DNA of 64,000 nucleotides from Micromonospora sp. NBC_01796 (GCF_035917455.1 NZ_CP109078.1:2170001-2234000), one strand, 5' to 3'. Counted from the first letter of the stretch, positions 1 to 9,152 are shown. Translations and numbers: made by a program. Notes: generated by a model not told the origin, from the sequence alone.

Positions 1-692
1 ACATGGGCACCGACATGGAGAGCTTTTCTGTCGCCCAGGTCGGACCGGCCCCGGATTCCCGGCCCCCGATCCCCGGCTCCAGTCCTCCAGTCCCCCGGGC
101 CTCCAGTCCCCCAGGCCTCCGGGCCGGCCGTCGCCGAGAAGGAGCCGCCGTCGGCGGTCTGGGTGGAAATACGTGCTCGGGAACATGAGATCGAATGGCT
201 CGATCGGAAAAATGTGTGACCGGATCAGCGTCTCGAAGGTATACGTCGGTATTCCGAGATCGATGATCGGCAGGTCGTGGAGGTGCGCTATTCGCCTTTC
301 GGGCGGCGCGGCCCATACTGTCGCCGCACCCCGGACAACCAGGTCGCCGCGCCCCGGTCACCATGTCGCCATGTGTCGGTTGCCATTTCGCCGTGCGCAG
401 GTCACCACGAGGACACCGACGGTGGTCGCCACCCGGCTGTCCTTCGTGGCCCGCCCACGATCACGCGGGTGGGCCCCAAGCCGTCCCGGTCAACCGGTTC
501 GGCCGGTGGCGGGGAACTGCGTCCGCCATCCGGATCGCCCGGCGGCAAGGATCTTCGCCCGTACCCCGGGGGCCGAACACACCCGGTCGCCGGCAGGCCC
601 GCGCGATGAGGGCCGGCTTGTCAGTCTCATGCCGCCGCCCCTATTCTCGCGGTTGATTCGGTCAGTGATCTTTACCGTTGCGACACGGCTCA
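1..692. other. Leading non-coding stretch, no supported gene
   Basis: I see no convincing gene here. Open frames exist but their translations are Arg/Pro/Gly-rich, as expected for non-coding high-GC DNA. Around 84-112 a 13-base C-rich unit (cctccagtccccc) occurs twice in direct repeat. The stretch probably carries the promoter of the membrane protein gene that starts near 693, but no box can be assigned with confidence. Confidence 0.5.
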
Positions 693-2039
693 ATGATGGG
701 TGGCGGCAGGGTGCGCGTTTCGATCGACCGTGGCTGGGTGCTGCGCTGGGCCCCGGCGGGGCTGGCGCTGGTGTTCGTGCTTCTCCAGTTAATCGGGATG
801 CGCCAAGAGGCCGCATACAACGACTCGTACCGGTACGGCATGCTGACAATGAAGATCCTCGGCGCTTCCGAACAGGAGGCGCACGACGAGTCCATCCAGA
901 TGATCTGCAAGCGGGGTGCGCTGGGATACGAACAGGCACGCACGCTGCACCCGGTGCAACTGTTCACGAACCCACCCATGCTCGACAGCTCGTACGCCGA
1001 CTGTGTCCGGAGCGTCCCCACCGCCGACGACTTCCCCCCGAACTCCCCGCGCTACCAGGCGATCTTCGAAAACCGGTACGGATATCCCCTGATGTCGGCC
1101 CCCCTGGCAAAGGTCCTCGGCCTGGAACGGGGAATGTTGCTCACTGCCTGGCTGATTGCCGCCGGAGCCGGACTCATGGTCTTCCTGCTTCTCCGGCTGT
1201 TCGGGGCCACCCGTGGGGTGGCACTCATCGGGCAGGTGCTCTTCTACGTACTCCCGGTCGGATACTGGTCGGCCCGAACCCTCGCCGAGGGATCGATGGT
1301 GCTGACGACCCTGATCACCATCGCCGGTGCGTGGTTCCTCCTGCAACGGAACATCAAACTCGGACTGGCCCTCGTCGTCGGCGGCCAACTGCTCGGATTC
1401 CTGGTCAAGTTCTCGCAGGTCACCATGCTGAGCCTGACCCTGGTCGCGGCCGCAGTCGGCATCTGGCTGTTCGACCGGCAGCGCCGTCACCTCGGAACCG
1501 TGGTGCTCGCCATCAACTCGATCCTCGTACTGGCGGTCAGCCTCCTCGTACCCAAAATCCTTGGTTGGCCCGGGTTCAGTGAGTCCCTCCAGGACACGTT
1601 CACCGAACACTTCGCCAGTCCCGACGTGGATGTGCCGTGGTACCGGTTCGTCATGTTCAACAAGGCGTACTGGACGTGGTTCGTCCAGGAGCAGGGCAAC
1701 CGGCCCCTCCTGCTGGTCGCCATCATCGTCGGTGCGGTGGCACTGTGGCGGTGGCAGCGGTCCGTGGCGCTGCTGGTCGTCGCGGCCGGGATGACCGGGA
1801 TCGCGACCGAGGTCGCCCACCCGATGTGGGGCGAGTTCGACCGCCTCTACACCCCCGTATGGGTGATCGCGGCCATCGGCCTGCCGCTGGTCTGGTCCCT
1901 GGCCGAACGGCGACGGGCAGCGACCGGGACAACACCGGTTCCGCGGGTCCCGGCGGAGGACGCGCCGGCCCCCGCCGAGCCCAACCCGGAGCGGGAGGCA
2001 GTGACCAGCGGGGCACCGCCCGGACGAACCGAGCTGTAA
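693..2039 (+). CDS. Polytopic membrane protein, possibly glycosyltransferase-like
   Basis: About 448 residues with roughly nine to ten hydrophobic segments. The first lies near residues 20-37. An extracytoplasmic-type loop of about 100 polar residues follows (including RYGYPLMSAPLAKVLG), then closely spaced transmembrane helices up to residue ~410, and a Pro/Ala/Glu-rich polar tail. One membrane-spanning start followed by a large first loop and many helices resembles the GT-C / mannosyltransferase-like architecture of actinobacteria. The usual acidic DxD-type motif after the first helix is not obvious, although NDSYRYG could be a weak counterpart, so the function is open. In-frame starts are TTG 678, ATG 693/696 and GTG 711; I chose 693. 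A strong hairpin follows the stop, so the gene appears monocistronic. Confidence 0.75.
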   Translation: MMGGGRVRVSIDRGWVLRWAPAGLALVFVLLQLIGMRQEAAYNDSYRYGMLTMKILGASEQEAHDESIQMICKRGALGYEQARTLHPVQLFTNPPMLDSSYADCVRSVPTADDFPPNSPRYQAIFENRYGYPLMSAPLAKVLGLERGMLLTAWLIAAGAGLMVFLLLRLFGATRGVALIGQVLFYVLPVGYWSARTLAEGSMVLTTLITIAGAWFLLQRNIKLGLALVVGGQLLGFLVKFSQVTMLSLTLVAAAVGIWLFDRQRRHLGTVVLAINSILVLAVSLLVPKILGWPGFSESLQDTFTEHFASPDVDVPWYRFVMFNKAYWTWFVQEQGNRPLLLVAIIVGAVALWRWQRSVALLVVAAGMTGIATEVAHPMWGEFDRLYTPVWVIAAIGLPLVWSLAERRRAATGTTPVPRVPAEDAPAPAEPNPEREAVTSGAPPGRTEL

Positions 2040-2056
2040 ACGGCTCGGGGCTCAGG

Positions 2057-2086
2057 GACCCAGCCCGGATCGATCCGGGTTGGGTC
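2057..2086 (+). terminator. Hairpin terminator after the membrane protein gene
   Basis: A 14-bp stem with one G-U-type pair (left arm gacccagcccggat) closes on a 2-nt loop 17 bases after the stop codon. There is no T-run, as is common for actinobacterial terminators. Confidence 0.6.
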
Positions 2087-2203
2087 GGAGCACGGTGGCC
2101 GAGGATGGCCTCGGCGGTCGTCGGAGCGGCGTGGCACTCCTCGGTTCACCCTGTGTCAAACGCGTCGGCGCAGCGCGTCGGAGAGCGGCTCTAGGATCCG
2201 CTG

Positions 2204-2593
2204 ATGCGATACCTGACGCGGTCGCTCGCCCTGAGCGCCCTACGGCGCGGCAAGGGGGTCGAGCAGTTTCTGGGCGCTGTTGATGTCGCGGACGTACCGG
2301 CGATCCGATGGGTCTCCGTAGATCCATGGAACGCGCATTACAGGGTCTCCATGGACACCGTGCAAGACCCCGATGACGAGAACTTCCAGAACCTCTCCAA
2401 CCTGATGCCCGTGGACCCGACAGAAGAGGACTACGTCGGAGAGGGCCGAGAGCTGGCACGCGTCGCCGACGAGGCAGAGGCCATCGCGTACGCCGAAAGC
2501 CTTGCCGGTGCGCATCCCGATCGCTGGGTCAACTTCGGCATGACAGGTGCGGAGTACGCAGATCTCGTCCGTTCCCGACGCCCCCACGCTTAG
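2204..2593 (+). CDS. Small acidic hypothetical protein
   Basis: 129 residues, rich in Asp/Glu, no membrane segment, no recognised motif. The central part (WVSVDPWNAHYRVSM) and an acidic stretch around residues 60-75 look like a small immunity-like or 'DUF' fold, but I do not recognise the family. Codon use is typical of the genome. The gene stands alone: the upstream neighbour is closed off by a hairpin and the next gene is 230 bp downstream. A function cannot be assigned from sequence. Confidence 0.6.
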   Translation: MRYLTRSLALSALRRGKGVEQFLGAVDVADVPAIRWVSVDPWNAHYRVSMDTVQDPDDENFQNLSNLMPVDPTEEDYVGEGRELARVADEAEAIAYAESLAGAHPDRWVNFGMTGAEYADLVRSRRPHA

Positions 2594-2825
2594 GAACGGC
2601 ACCGTCAGTTCGGAGAACCGTTTCCGACTGTCCGGATACGTCCGTTACGCCTGGTCAACGGTCGGGTAGCGGCGGCCGAAGCGGCATGGCAGTCGATCAC
2701 TTAGCCGCGAATGCGTGCGGCCACCCTCGCGATCGTCGCGGCATCGCGGCATAGGGCTCGGGATAGGCACCTACCGAGAAAGCCTGCCGTGATCAGACCC
2801 CGGACCGGCCAGGTGGGGGGACACC

Positions 2826-3242
2826 ATGGAGCAGGGGGCGGTACGCCGAGACCAACTCCGTCTGAGCCGCATCGCGCCTGTCGCGCTGGTCCTGGCCGTG
2901 CTCGCGTCGTGTGCCGGCCCGGTGGTGGTCTTCCGGGCCTACAACATGTGCGATGTCGGCGTGAACGCGACGGCGAACATGGGGCTGATGCTGATGGCGC
3001 CGGTGCTGCTCCTCACCCACGTGGTGGCCCTCGCGGTCGGATATACCCTGCTCCGTCGATGGATTGCACCGGGCCGGGCCTGGGTCGCGTCAGCCGTTCT
3101 CGTCAGCCTCATTGTGGTCGCCGCCGTCTCGTGGGTGTACTTCGCGCTGGCCGGTTTGCCGCTACAGAACGCCCTGTGCCCGGCCGGCGAGCCTCCATGG
3201 TGGCCAGACTGGGTTCCTCCGCGCCATGACGTCTATCCATGA
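2826..3242 (+). CDS. Small multi-pass membrane protein
   Basis: 138 residues with three clear hydrophobic segments (about residues 15-35, 54-78, 88-112) and a short periplasmic-type loop holding a Cys. The C-terminus is polar (ending HDVYP). The start is well supported by a G-rich ribosome-binding site (ggggggac) about 5 bases upstream. The family is not recognised. It has no operon partner: a non-coding gap and the tRNA-Arg follow. Confidence 0.65.
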   Translation: MEQGAVRRDQLRLSRIAPVALVLAVLASCAGPVVVFRAYNMCDVGVNATANMGLMLMAPVLLLTHVVALAVGYTLLRRWIAPGRAWVASAVLVSLIVVAAVSWVYFALAGLPLQNALCPAGEPPWWPDWVPPRHDVYP

Positions 3243-3676
3243 TCTTGGCCCGCCGCAGCCGACTGGGCGGCAGATGACGAGCACCGCCAGCAGGCGACAC
3301 GAGCCGGCTTGTGCCGCGCTCTGATCGCCGTCACAGAGCGCTGCTGCTGCGCGGTTCACTCCTTGGACGTGCCGCTCAAGGCGTACGTGAATTGCATCGA
3401 CGGAGACTGGATCCAGGTTCAACGAACGGGCGGCCAGGGCACTGTCGGCATGACGATCAGCGGTAGGGTCCGACAGGCCGTGGCTGACGCTGCGGCCTCT
3501 CACGTTTGCGCTGTCTGAGCTGCATCAACACTGCCCCACAGAGCTTCAAGATCATTGCACCTGTTTTGCACGACCACCGACAGACGGTGGCTACAGGCGG
3601 CCCACGACTGCCTAGGAGTTCAGATCGACCGGTGGGCATTCCTGCTGGTCAGGTGACGTTTTGCTGATCTTCGAGG
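3243..3676. other. Intergenic, no gene seen
   Basis: No reading frame here has convincing composition or a ribosome-binding site. Short frames such as the one at 3309-3518 give Cys-rich, non-natural translations. This is the chromosomal flank on the 3' side of the tRNA-Arg. Confidence 0.5.
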
Positions 3677-3749
3677 TGCCCCCGGCAGGATTCGAACCTG
3701 CGACACACGGTTTAGGAAACCGATGCTCTATCCCCTGAGCTACGAGGGC
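3677..3749 (-). tRNA. tRNA-Arg (anticodon CCU)
   Basis: 73 nt on the minus strand. The acceptor stem is GCCCTCG with CGGGGGC. The D-loop has TAGCTCAGGGGA, the anticodon loop is TTCCTAA, and the T-arm has GGTTCGAATCC. Only CC follows the discriminator A, so the CCA end is probably completed after transcription. The gene is the integration target of the adjacent island: its 5' half from the anticodon stem outward is repeated at 31164-31210. The intact gene is therefore a hybrid. Its 3' half is chromosomal, and its 5' half and upstream region come from the island side. Confidence 0.95.
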
Positions 3750-3754
3750 GCGAG
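3708..3754. repeat. Left attachment site core (attL-like), 47-bp direct repeat
   Basis: A 47-bp stretch from the anticodon stem through the tRNA 5' end and 5 bases beyond it. It is identical in the same orientation to 31164-31210. A shorter shared block (agggtacct) follows about 6 bases further on in both copies. This is the expected footprint of site-specific integration into a tRNA gene. Confidence 0.85.
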
Positions 3755-4124
3755 TCCTCAGGGTACCTGCCTGCGGTCGGTAGGCGTCGACAGGGAGCGG
3801 TAGGCGTCGTTAGTCGTCGGTACGCGTCGCGGCGCCGACCGGGGACCCCACGCGGACCCCACGACCCAGCCGATGATCTTGACGCACGGCCCCGCCGTCG
3901 AACGGCGGCAGTTGTCGTCAATCCTCGGTAAACGACGGTAATCGCCACGGCTCCCACACCGCTCCCACGCAAGATAGACATTTCACCACGGTAGGACGCG
4001 GCGCAGGGGGCGAAATACCAGCCAAATCCGCATCGAACAGCGCGGTCCGCCATCGCGGGTCGCTACGAAGACATACGCATGCACGTGCGGGCGGCAGTAC
4101 GGCCGAGAACACCGGACCCATGAT
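3755..4124. other. Island left end, no gene; three phased direct repeats
   Basis: No gene is seen. Three 12-mers, cggtaggcgtcg at 3778 and 3798 and cggtacgcgtcg at 3818, are spaced exactly 20 bp apart, just inside the left attachment core. Their position and phasing suit integrase arm-type or excisionase binding sites, or a regulator site next to the tRNA promoter. Confidence 0.5.
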
Positions 4125-5030
4125 CAGAAGTTGAGACTGGTAACTCGTCCCTGGATCCGCGGCCCAGTCGATGCCTTCAAAGAGAGGCAAAGTACAGCCC
4201 AGGGACGTCTCCGGAGACGAGGTCGATCAGGGCGTTGGCCGAGCACAAGCGGCAGGGCTGTTCGGGTGGCAAAGGTAACGATCGTGAGCTGTTGTTGATC
4301 GAGGAGCCCGACGGCCGAGGCGAGCAGGGACGGCGCCTCGGGGTCCAAGGTCGCCGGGTTCCGGGTAGCCCCGCTGGGCGAACAGACTCATCCCACGCCG
4401 GTAGGTGTGATCCCGGTACACACCCAGGTCGTACCCGGTAGACAAGCACCTTGAGGCTAATCTCCCAAAGAGGCGTTTGGATTCGTGTAGCCGGTCGAGG
4501 TCGAGCCGAGCCGGCAGTTCGTCGGCGAGCACCAGCTGGGTGCGAGAACTCGAAGGCGAAGGTGCCGGCCTCCCGTTCGAGATCCAGTTGCCCGCTTCGG
4601 CGTCGTGGCGCACAGCGAATGGCCCAGTTCTCGTGCGCGGCGTCCACGCGGAGCGGGCCTTGTTTTCTTTGGCCGTTGAGGAGGATAAAGGGACGTTGGC
4701 CGTACCAGTTGGAGAAGTCGTTGACCCGTTCGGACACGTCGAGCAGCGCCAGGATTACCACCCTGCTCGTGTCGAGCAACCGCACCATGTGAGCCACCGG
4801 AGCCTCCCCGGGCCGAACGCCTTCCGGGCGGTCTCGACTTCTACCCGTACGTCATTTGGGCGGCCACGGTCAGCCGAGCCCAGGTGCAGCAACCGCAATT
4901 CAGGGACTGCGGGCGCCGCTCACACACCTCGACCACCTGCCAGGCGACCTCACCGAACGCCTTCACCCAGTCCCGCTCAGCCTGAACCACGGTACGGAGG
5001 CTGCAGAAATCTCAGTCCAAGGCGCCATGG
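4125..5030 (-). pseudogene. Decayed HTH/ImmA-IrrE regulator, relative of the gene at 61719-62831
   Basis: Read on the minus strand across several frames, this stretch matches the intact protein encoded at 61719-62831 over most of its length after the HTH. Near the 5' side comes a piece like SLRTVVQAERDW. Then comes MVRLLDTSRVVILALLDVSE (intact: MVRLLESYGVIVLALPDVSE), FSNWYGQRPFI, and the region that should hold HELGH but now reads AAHENWAI, so the zinc-binding motif is destroyed. Next follow THTYRRGMSLFAQRGYPEPG and a scrambled end. Several frameshifts separate these blocks, and the N-terminal HTH is missing. In integrative elements such proteases commonly control excision, so this could be the element's former regulator. 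It could equally be a captured chromosomal copy. Confidence 0.75.
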
Positions 5031-5086
5031 GGCGCGAGGCGAATAGTGGAAACCGGCCGGCGCAAGGTGAAAGCTGCGAAACCTAT

Positions 5087-6199
5087 TCAGGAGAAAATCT
5101 CAAACCCAGCCTCATGCGGGAACAATTCAACCCGACGTTGCGCCAACTCTAACCTGCCCCGAGCACGTACGGTTCGATGCTCACGATGAGCTTCCATTGC
5201 CCGGCGGTACTCCGAGGATGTCAACCGCACCCACACGGGCCGACGAGGGTCGATCTCACCGCCCTCCGTAGTCAACTCACCCCGCACCCGTACACGCCAA
5301 CGGTCACTGCCGGTAGCTTCGTCATGCAAACTCTCGATCACGCCAAGGATCTGAGCCTGGTCGCCAACCGCGAGGCGCTCCAATTGCTTTGCTGCCTCAA
5401 ATATCGTAATACCAGCACCCTCGGGGAACGCAATAGATGCCGATCCAAGGTAAGACGGAAGCCCCCGCGCCCACCGGAATCCGACCTCAAAAGGTTGCCG
5501 CCGCCGCAAGCCCGCGAGGTCACTCAGACCTCGACACAGATTGGCCGAGACCCCTTCGTCAATGGCGTCGTCGAAAACGGAGAAGTCACCACCCGCCTGA
5601 ACATCCATGGTCGCCGCACGGACGGCTGTGGTTGCCCGGAATAGCCTTACCAAGGTTCGACGGGCGAGCGGCCCACTTTCGCTTCCTATTAAAGATTGAG
5701 CAACTTCCCCTACGTCAACACGAAGCGTCAGGAGGTAGCTTCCAGATCTTGACGGCCCGAGTTGTATCTGCTCGATCAGACGACCAACATCGGAGGGGCG
5801 ACTCCCACTGAACGTAGCACGAACGCCTTCGATTTCGGTTCGTCCGGCTACCTCAAGAATCGTACGCACACCCTGCAGCACTCGCACCCCCGCACTGAGA
5901 CCAATGTACCCACTGGGCAGACCTTCCGGAAAGGTGCGCACGAATGGCATGTCCGACATTGGTGAAGCGATGTCGTTGGCAATTTCCTCGATTGGCCTAT
6001 TTTCGACCATAGCGAGTACTTGCAGCAACTCCCATGTGCGTTCGGCCGCATCATCGAGCCCATCACGAGCAGGTACCAATACCTCGTTGCCGCCTGGACC
6101 ATCCCAAATGGATGCACCTCTCCAGGTCTCGGGACGGCGTTGCCATCCGGTCGAGGCCAAATAGGAGGCCATCTCACTAACGCGCTGGGCGCTAGTCAT
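5087..6199 (-). CDS. Hypothetical protein, partner of the DUF4365 protein
   Basis: 370 residues. The start ATG at 6199 has a good ribosome-binding site (aaggagtg, 6 bases upstream) and overlaps the TGA of the upstream gene as ATGA, so the two are translationally coupled. The protein is soluble and mixed alpha/beta. The last ~95 residues (from about VGDQAQILGVIESL to the end) read like a small beta-barrel / OB-type domain, and the middle (RLIEQIQLGPSRSGSYLLTL) lacks familiar catalytic motifs. I do not recognise a family. Its strict pairing with a nuclease-like DUF4365 gene inside a defence-rich island suggests the two act together, for instance as sensor and effector. That is inference only. 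Confidence 0.75.
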   Translation of the reverse strand: MTSAQRVSEMASYLASTGWQRRPETWRGASIWDGPGGNEVLVPARDGLDDAAERTWELLQVLAMVENRPIEEIANDIASPMSDMPFVRTFPEGLPSGYIGLSAGVRVLQGVRTILEVAGRTEIEGVRATFSGSRPSDVGRLIEQIQLGPSRSGSYLLTLRVDVGEVAQSLIGSESGPLARRTLVRLFRATTAVRAATMDVQAGGDFSVFDDAIDEGVSANLCRGLSDLAGLRRRQPFEVGFRWARGLPSYLGSASIAFPEGAGITIFEAAKQLERLAVGDQAQILGVIESLHDEATGSDRWRVRVRGELTTEGGEIDPRRPVWVRLTSSEYRRAMEAHREHRTVRARGRLELAQRRVELFPHEAGFEIFS

Positions 6200-6762
6200 G
6201 GGACACTCCTTTGAACCACCAGTCCCGGATGCAACATTGCCCTCAGCGCCGTAGGTGTCAACACGTTGCGTTTGGGCACCAGGACCCGTCTACGACGGCG
6301 GGGATTGGGGTCCTCGATTCGGGGTTCCTGCGCTACTGACGTGAAATAGGCGTGGTGGCGCAACAGCAGGCCGTCGTCAAGTACCTCGGCAAAACGGTTT
6401 CGATGTGCAGGCACTACGAGGACCACCAGGAAGCGGGGCATCTGATAGTTGCCGCCGGCAAGCCTGTTGTACTGCTGCTCATTCAGACCGTCGAAATGCC
6501 AGACAGTGTCCGAGCCAGCCGGTGTCGACCAAGATTTCACCTGGACGTCTGCCCCCGGCGACGCGACTGCACCGACCTCTCCCGAGTAGCGGACCATCAC
6601 ATCGACGCCGTCGTCGTCGACCACGGCGTGGAGGACGTTGAGGCCCGAGGCCAGCGCAAGAGATCGAATGTAGCTCTCGGCGAATGCGCCCTGATACCTC
6701 GAGTCCGGCACGCGGCCCCCCCATCGCCCACAAGCTGCGACCGAAAGCGTACGCGGTGGCAT
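6196..6762 (-). CDS. DUF4365-like protein (putative PD-(D/E)XK-type fold)
   Basis: 188 residues from the Met at 6762 (MPPRTLSVAA); a frame-open extension to 6834 adds 24 low-quality residues. The core matches the DUF4365 pattern: RYQGAFAESYIRSLALASG with a conserved Glu in the first helix. It is followed by VVDDDGVDVMVRYSG (an Asp-rich 'D..GID' strand) and ADVQVKSWS (Q-x-K). Together these make up the E...D...QxK signature of restriction-endonuclease-like folds. The second half (FDGLNEQQYNRLAGG, PRFLVVLVVP) is also typical of the family. A DNA- or RNA-cleaving role is plausible. It forms a two-gene unit with the downstream 370-residue protein. Confidence 0.65.
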   Translation of the reverse strand: MPPRTLSVAACGRWGGRVPDSRYQGAFAESYIRSLALASGLNVLHAVVDDDGVDVMVRYSGEVGAVASPGADVQVKSWSTPAGSDTVWHFDGLNEQQYNRLAGGNYQMPRFLVVLVVPAHRNRFAEVLDDGLLLRHHAYFTSVAQEPRIEDPNPRRRRRVLVPKRNVLTPTALRAMLHPGLVVQRSVP

Positions 6763-6834
6763 TCGACATGTCAGCACCTCCGGTTCCGACACGAACGAAA
6801 GTCGCCCGGATCCCAAGGCTGCGTCTACCGTCAC

Positions 6835-7212
6835 CAGCAGGAACGCCTCCCTACACCCTCGTCACCAGCCACCCAACGCCGGCACAGACCTTCAGTCTGC
6901 CCCTGGCGGTTTCTCCGCTTCCCCGACATCGGGCCTCGACCGGTGGGCCCTCAGCCGTTGTCTGGCGGATGGTCGCGTACCGGGCTTTTAGACACACCGC
7001 CTCCTTGAGGAGTTCGGCGGACGGCGAGGTCGGTCTCCAACTCGGCGATGCACCTGCCCGGCGACCCACTCGACCTGATCCCTCGAAGCGATCCCCGGCA
7101 GCTGCCCAGTGTCGATCAGCTCCTGTCGCCGTCGGTGTAGATCGTCTGATTGCTGATCTGCAGGTCAGGGACCAGGCGCTCCGAAGACCGACTGCTTCGA
7201 CTGGGGCTTGTA
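6835..7212. other. Gap, no supported gene
   Basis: No frame has credible composition. The stretch lies between the DUF4365 unit and an IS5-type remnant and is likely decayed insertion sequence plus the promoter region of the DUF4365 unit (minus strand). Confidence 0.4.
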
Positions 7213-7790
7213 TCAAAGTTCATCAGCGCCATCGTTGACCGCTGCGAGGTGGACGGTGGCCTCGCAGCGCACAGAGAGCTTGTCGAAGCGGGTGGCCACA
7301 GCGCGATTGCGTTTGAGCCGGTTGATGCCGCCCTCCACGGCGTGCGTTGCTGCTAGATCTCGGGGTCGAAGGCCGGAGGCCAACTGCCCTTCGAGCCCTT
7401 GGCGCTGCGGTGGGCGTCGGCAGTTGCGGTCCGTGCTGGTCCGCGGCTGGCTGCGGTCCAGACCGGCACCGGATGTCCCACAGGACCGTAATGAACTGCG
7501 GGCTGTCACCGCGCTGTCCAGCGGTGAGCACGATCGATAGTGGCTTCTGGCCCTGCTCGCAACCCAGGTGCAACCGCGTGGTCAACCCACCCTGAGAGCG
7601 ACTCTGTGCGTGATCTGCTGGTTCGACAACTACCCGCCGGGCAGTTCCGCCTGCAGATCCCCCTTTCGCGCCCCGCGGCGTGCTGTTGAGCCCGAGCGGT
7701 GTGGAGGTTTCAGGTGATCCGCCCTGCCGCATCTGTCAGGGCCTGCAGCCTGGTCAGCATCCACGGCCAGGCGCGAGCCCGCTGTCACGA
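7213..7790 (-). pseudogene. IS5-family transposase remnant
   Basis: Minus-strand reading gives recognisable IS5-family (IS427-like) blocks. DHAQSRSQGGLTTRLHLGC EQGQ is followed by LSIVLTAGQRGDSPQF, then in another frame HAVEGGINRLKRNRAVATRF and CEATVHLAAVNDG. The middle region that should carry the second Asp and the DKAY-type block is deleted or scrambled, and at least two frameshifts are needed, so it cannot encode a working enzyme. Its 5' side is cut by the IS256-family element that starts at 7815. Confidence 0.75.
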
Positions 7791-7814
7791 AGGGTCACGT
7801 CCGCGCTGGTGGTG

Positions 7815-9152
7815 TAAGAGACGGCCATCGCGGGATCCGGTTCGATGCTATGCGGTAATCGGGGCGGGGTCGGGCTGGTCGGCGTCGTGTTGGTTGATGT
7901 CGATGGTGGTCACGCGGGCTTTGGTGAGGAGTTCCAGGCCCATGTAGCGGTGGCCTCCGGTCCACTCGTCGGTCTACTCGGCCAGGACCGCGCCGACGAG
8001 GCGGATGATCGCCGGCCGGCTCGGGAAGATCCCGACGACGTCGGTCCGCCGGCGGATCTCCTTGTTCAGCCGTTCCTGCGGATCGTTCGACCAGACCTGA
8101 CGCCAGATGTCGCGGGGGAACCCGGTGAAGGCGAGCAGGTCGACGCGAGCGGTGTCGAGGTGCTCGGCCACGGTGGGGAACTTCGCTTCGATCGTGGTCA
8201 CGACCCGGTCGAACTGGGCGTGGACGGCATCGGCGTCGGGTTGGTCGAAGATCGTGCGTACCAGGGTCGCGATCCAAGGCTGCGCCGACTTCGGCACCTT
8301 GGTCAGCAGATTCCGCAGGTAGTGGGTCCTGCACCGCTGGCACGAGGCTCGGGGCAGAGCGGCGCCGATGGCCACGAGACCGGCGTGGGCGTCGGAGATG
8401 ACCAGACGGACACCGGACAGGCCGCAGGCGGTCAGTGACCGGAGGAACGCCAGCCAGCCGGCGCCGTCCTCGTCGGAGGCGACGTCCAGGCCGAGGACCT
8501 CACGTTGACCGTCGGCGTTGACCCCGACGGCGATCAGCACGTGGACGTTGACCGTCCGCCCGTGCTCGCGACCTTCATCGTCAGCGCGTCGGTCCACACG
8601 AACGTGTAGTGCGCCGAGTCCAGGGGGCCGGTTGCGGAACGCCTCGACCTGCGCGTCCAGGTGGGCGGCCATCTCCGACACCTGCGACTTCGACAACTGC
8701 CGGATCCCGAGCTGCTCGACCAGCTTCTCCACCCGCCTGGTAGACACTCCGAGCAGGTAGGAGGTCGCCACCACCGACGCGAGGGCTTGTTCGGCCCGCC
8801 GCCGGTGGGTCAGCAACCAGTCCGGGAAGTACGAACCCTGGCGCAGTTTCGGGACCGCCATGTCAATGCGCCTGCCCAGGGTGTCCCACTCCCGTGCCCG
8901 GTAGCCGTTACGGGAGTTCACCCGTTCCTCGCTGCGTTGCCTGTAGCCGGCGCCGCAGATCGCGTCGGCTTCGGCGGACATCAACGCCTGCGCGAACGTC
9001 CTGATCATCGTCTGCAACATGTCCGGCGACGCGCCCTCGATCTGCTCGCGCAGCAGGTCAACGGGGTTCACACTCTCTGATGCGGCCATCGCGTTCTCTC
9101 TTCCTTCCTCGACTTGGTCGTCTTGAAGGATCGACGCGATGGCCGTCTCTTA
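7815..9152 (-). mobile_element. IS256-family insertion sequence, inactivated
   Basis: Terminal inverted repeats are visible: taagagacggccatcgcg at the left end and its complement at the right end (to 9152), with mismatches further in. The single transposase gene inside is on the minus strand and carries several lesions. I find no direct target repeat at the ends, which suggests an old insertion or later deletion at a flank. Confidence 0.75.
7848..9089 (-). pseudogene. IS256-family (mutator-type) transposase, broken
   Basis: The N-terminal 150 residues are normal (LREQIEGASPDMLQTMIRTF, YRAREWDTLGRRIDMAVPKL). At about 8630 one extra C shifts the frame. A compensating one-base loss near 8575 restores it, replacing the expected VWTDALTMKVREHG with a scrambled stretch and removing the first catalytic Asp of the DDE triad. 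Later blocks are intact (ISDAHAGLVAIGAALP, QRCRTHYLRNLL, NDPQERLNKEIRRR). A CAG-to-TAG change then stops translation at 7974, about 42 codons before the natural end at 7848. The enzyme should be inactive. Confidence 0.85.

Noticed and set aside
173-1582. Long plus-strand frame over the first membrane protein gene
   Set aside because: Its translation is Arg/Pro/Gly-rich without hydrophobic segments, and it overlaps a gene with clear transmembrane helices in another frame.
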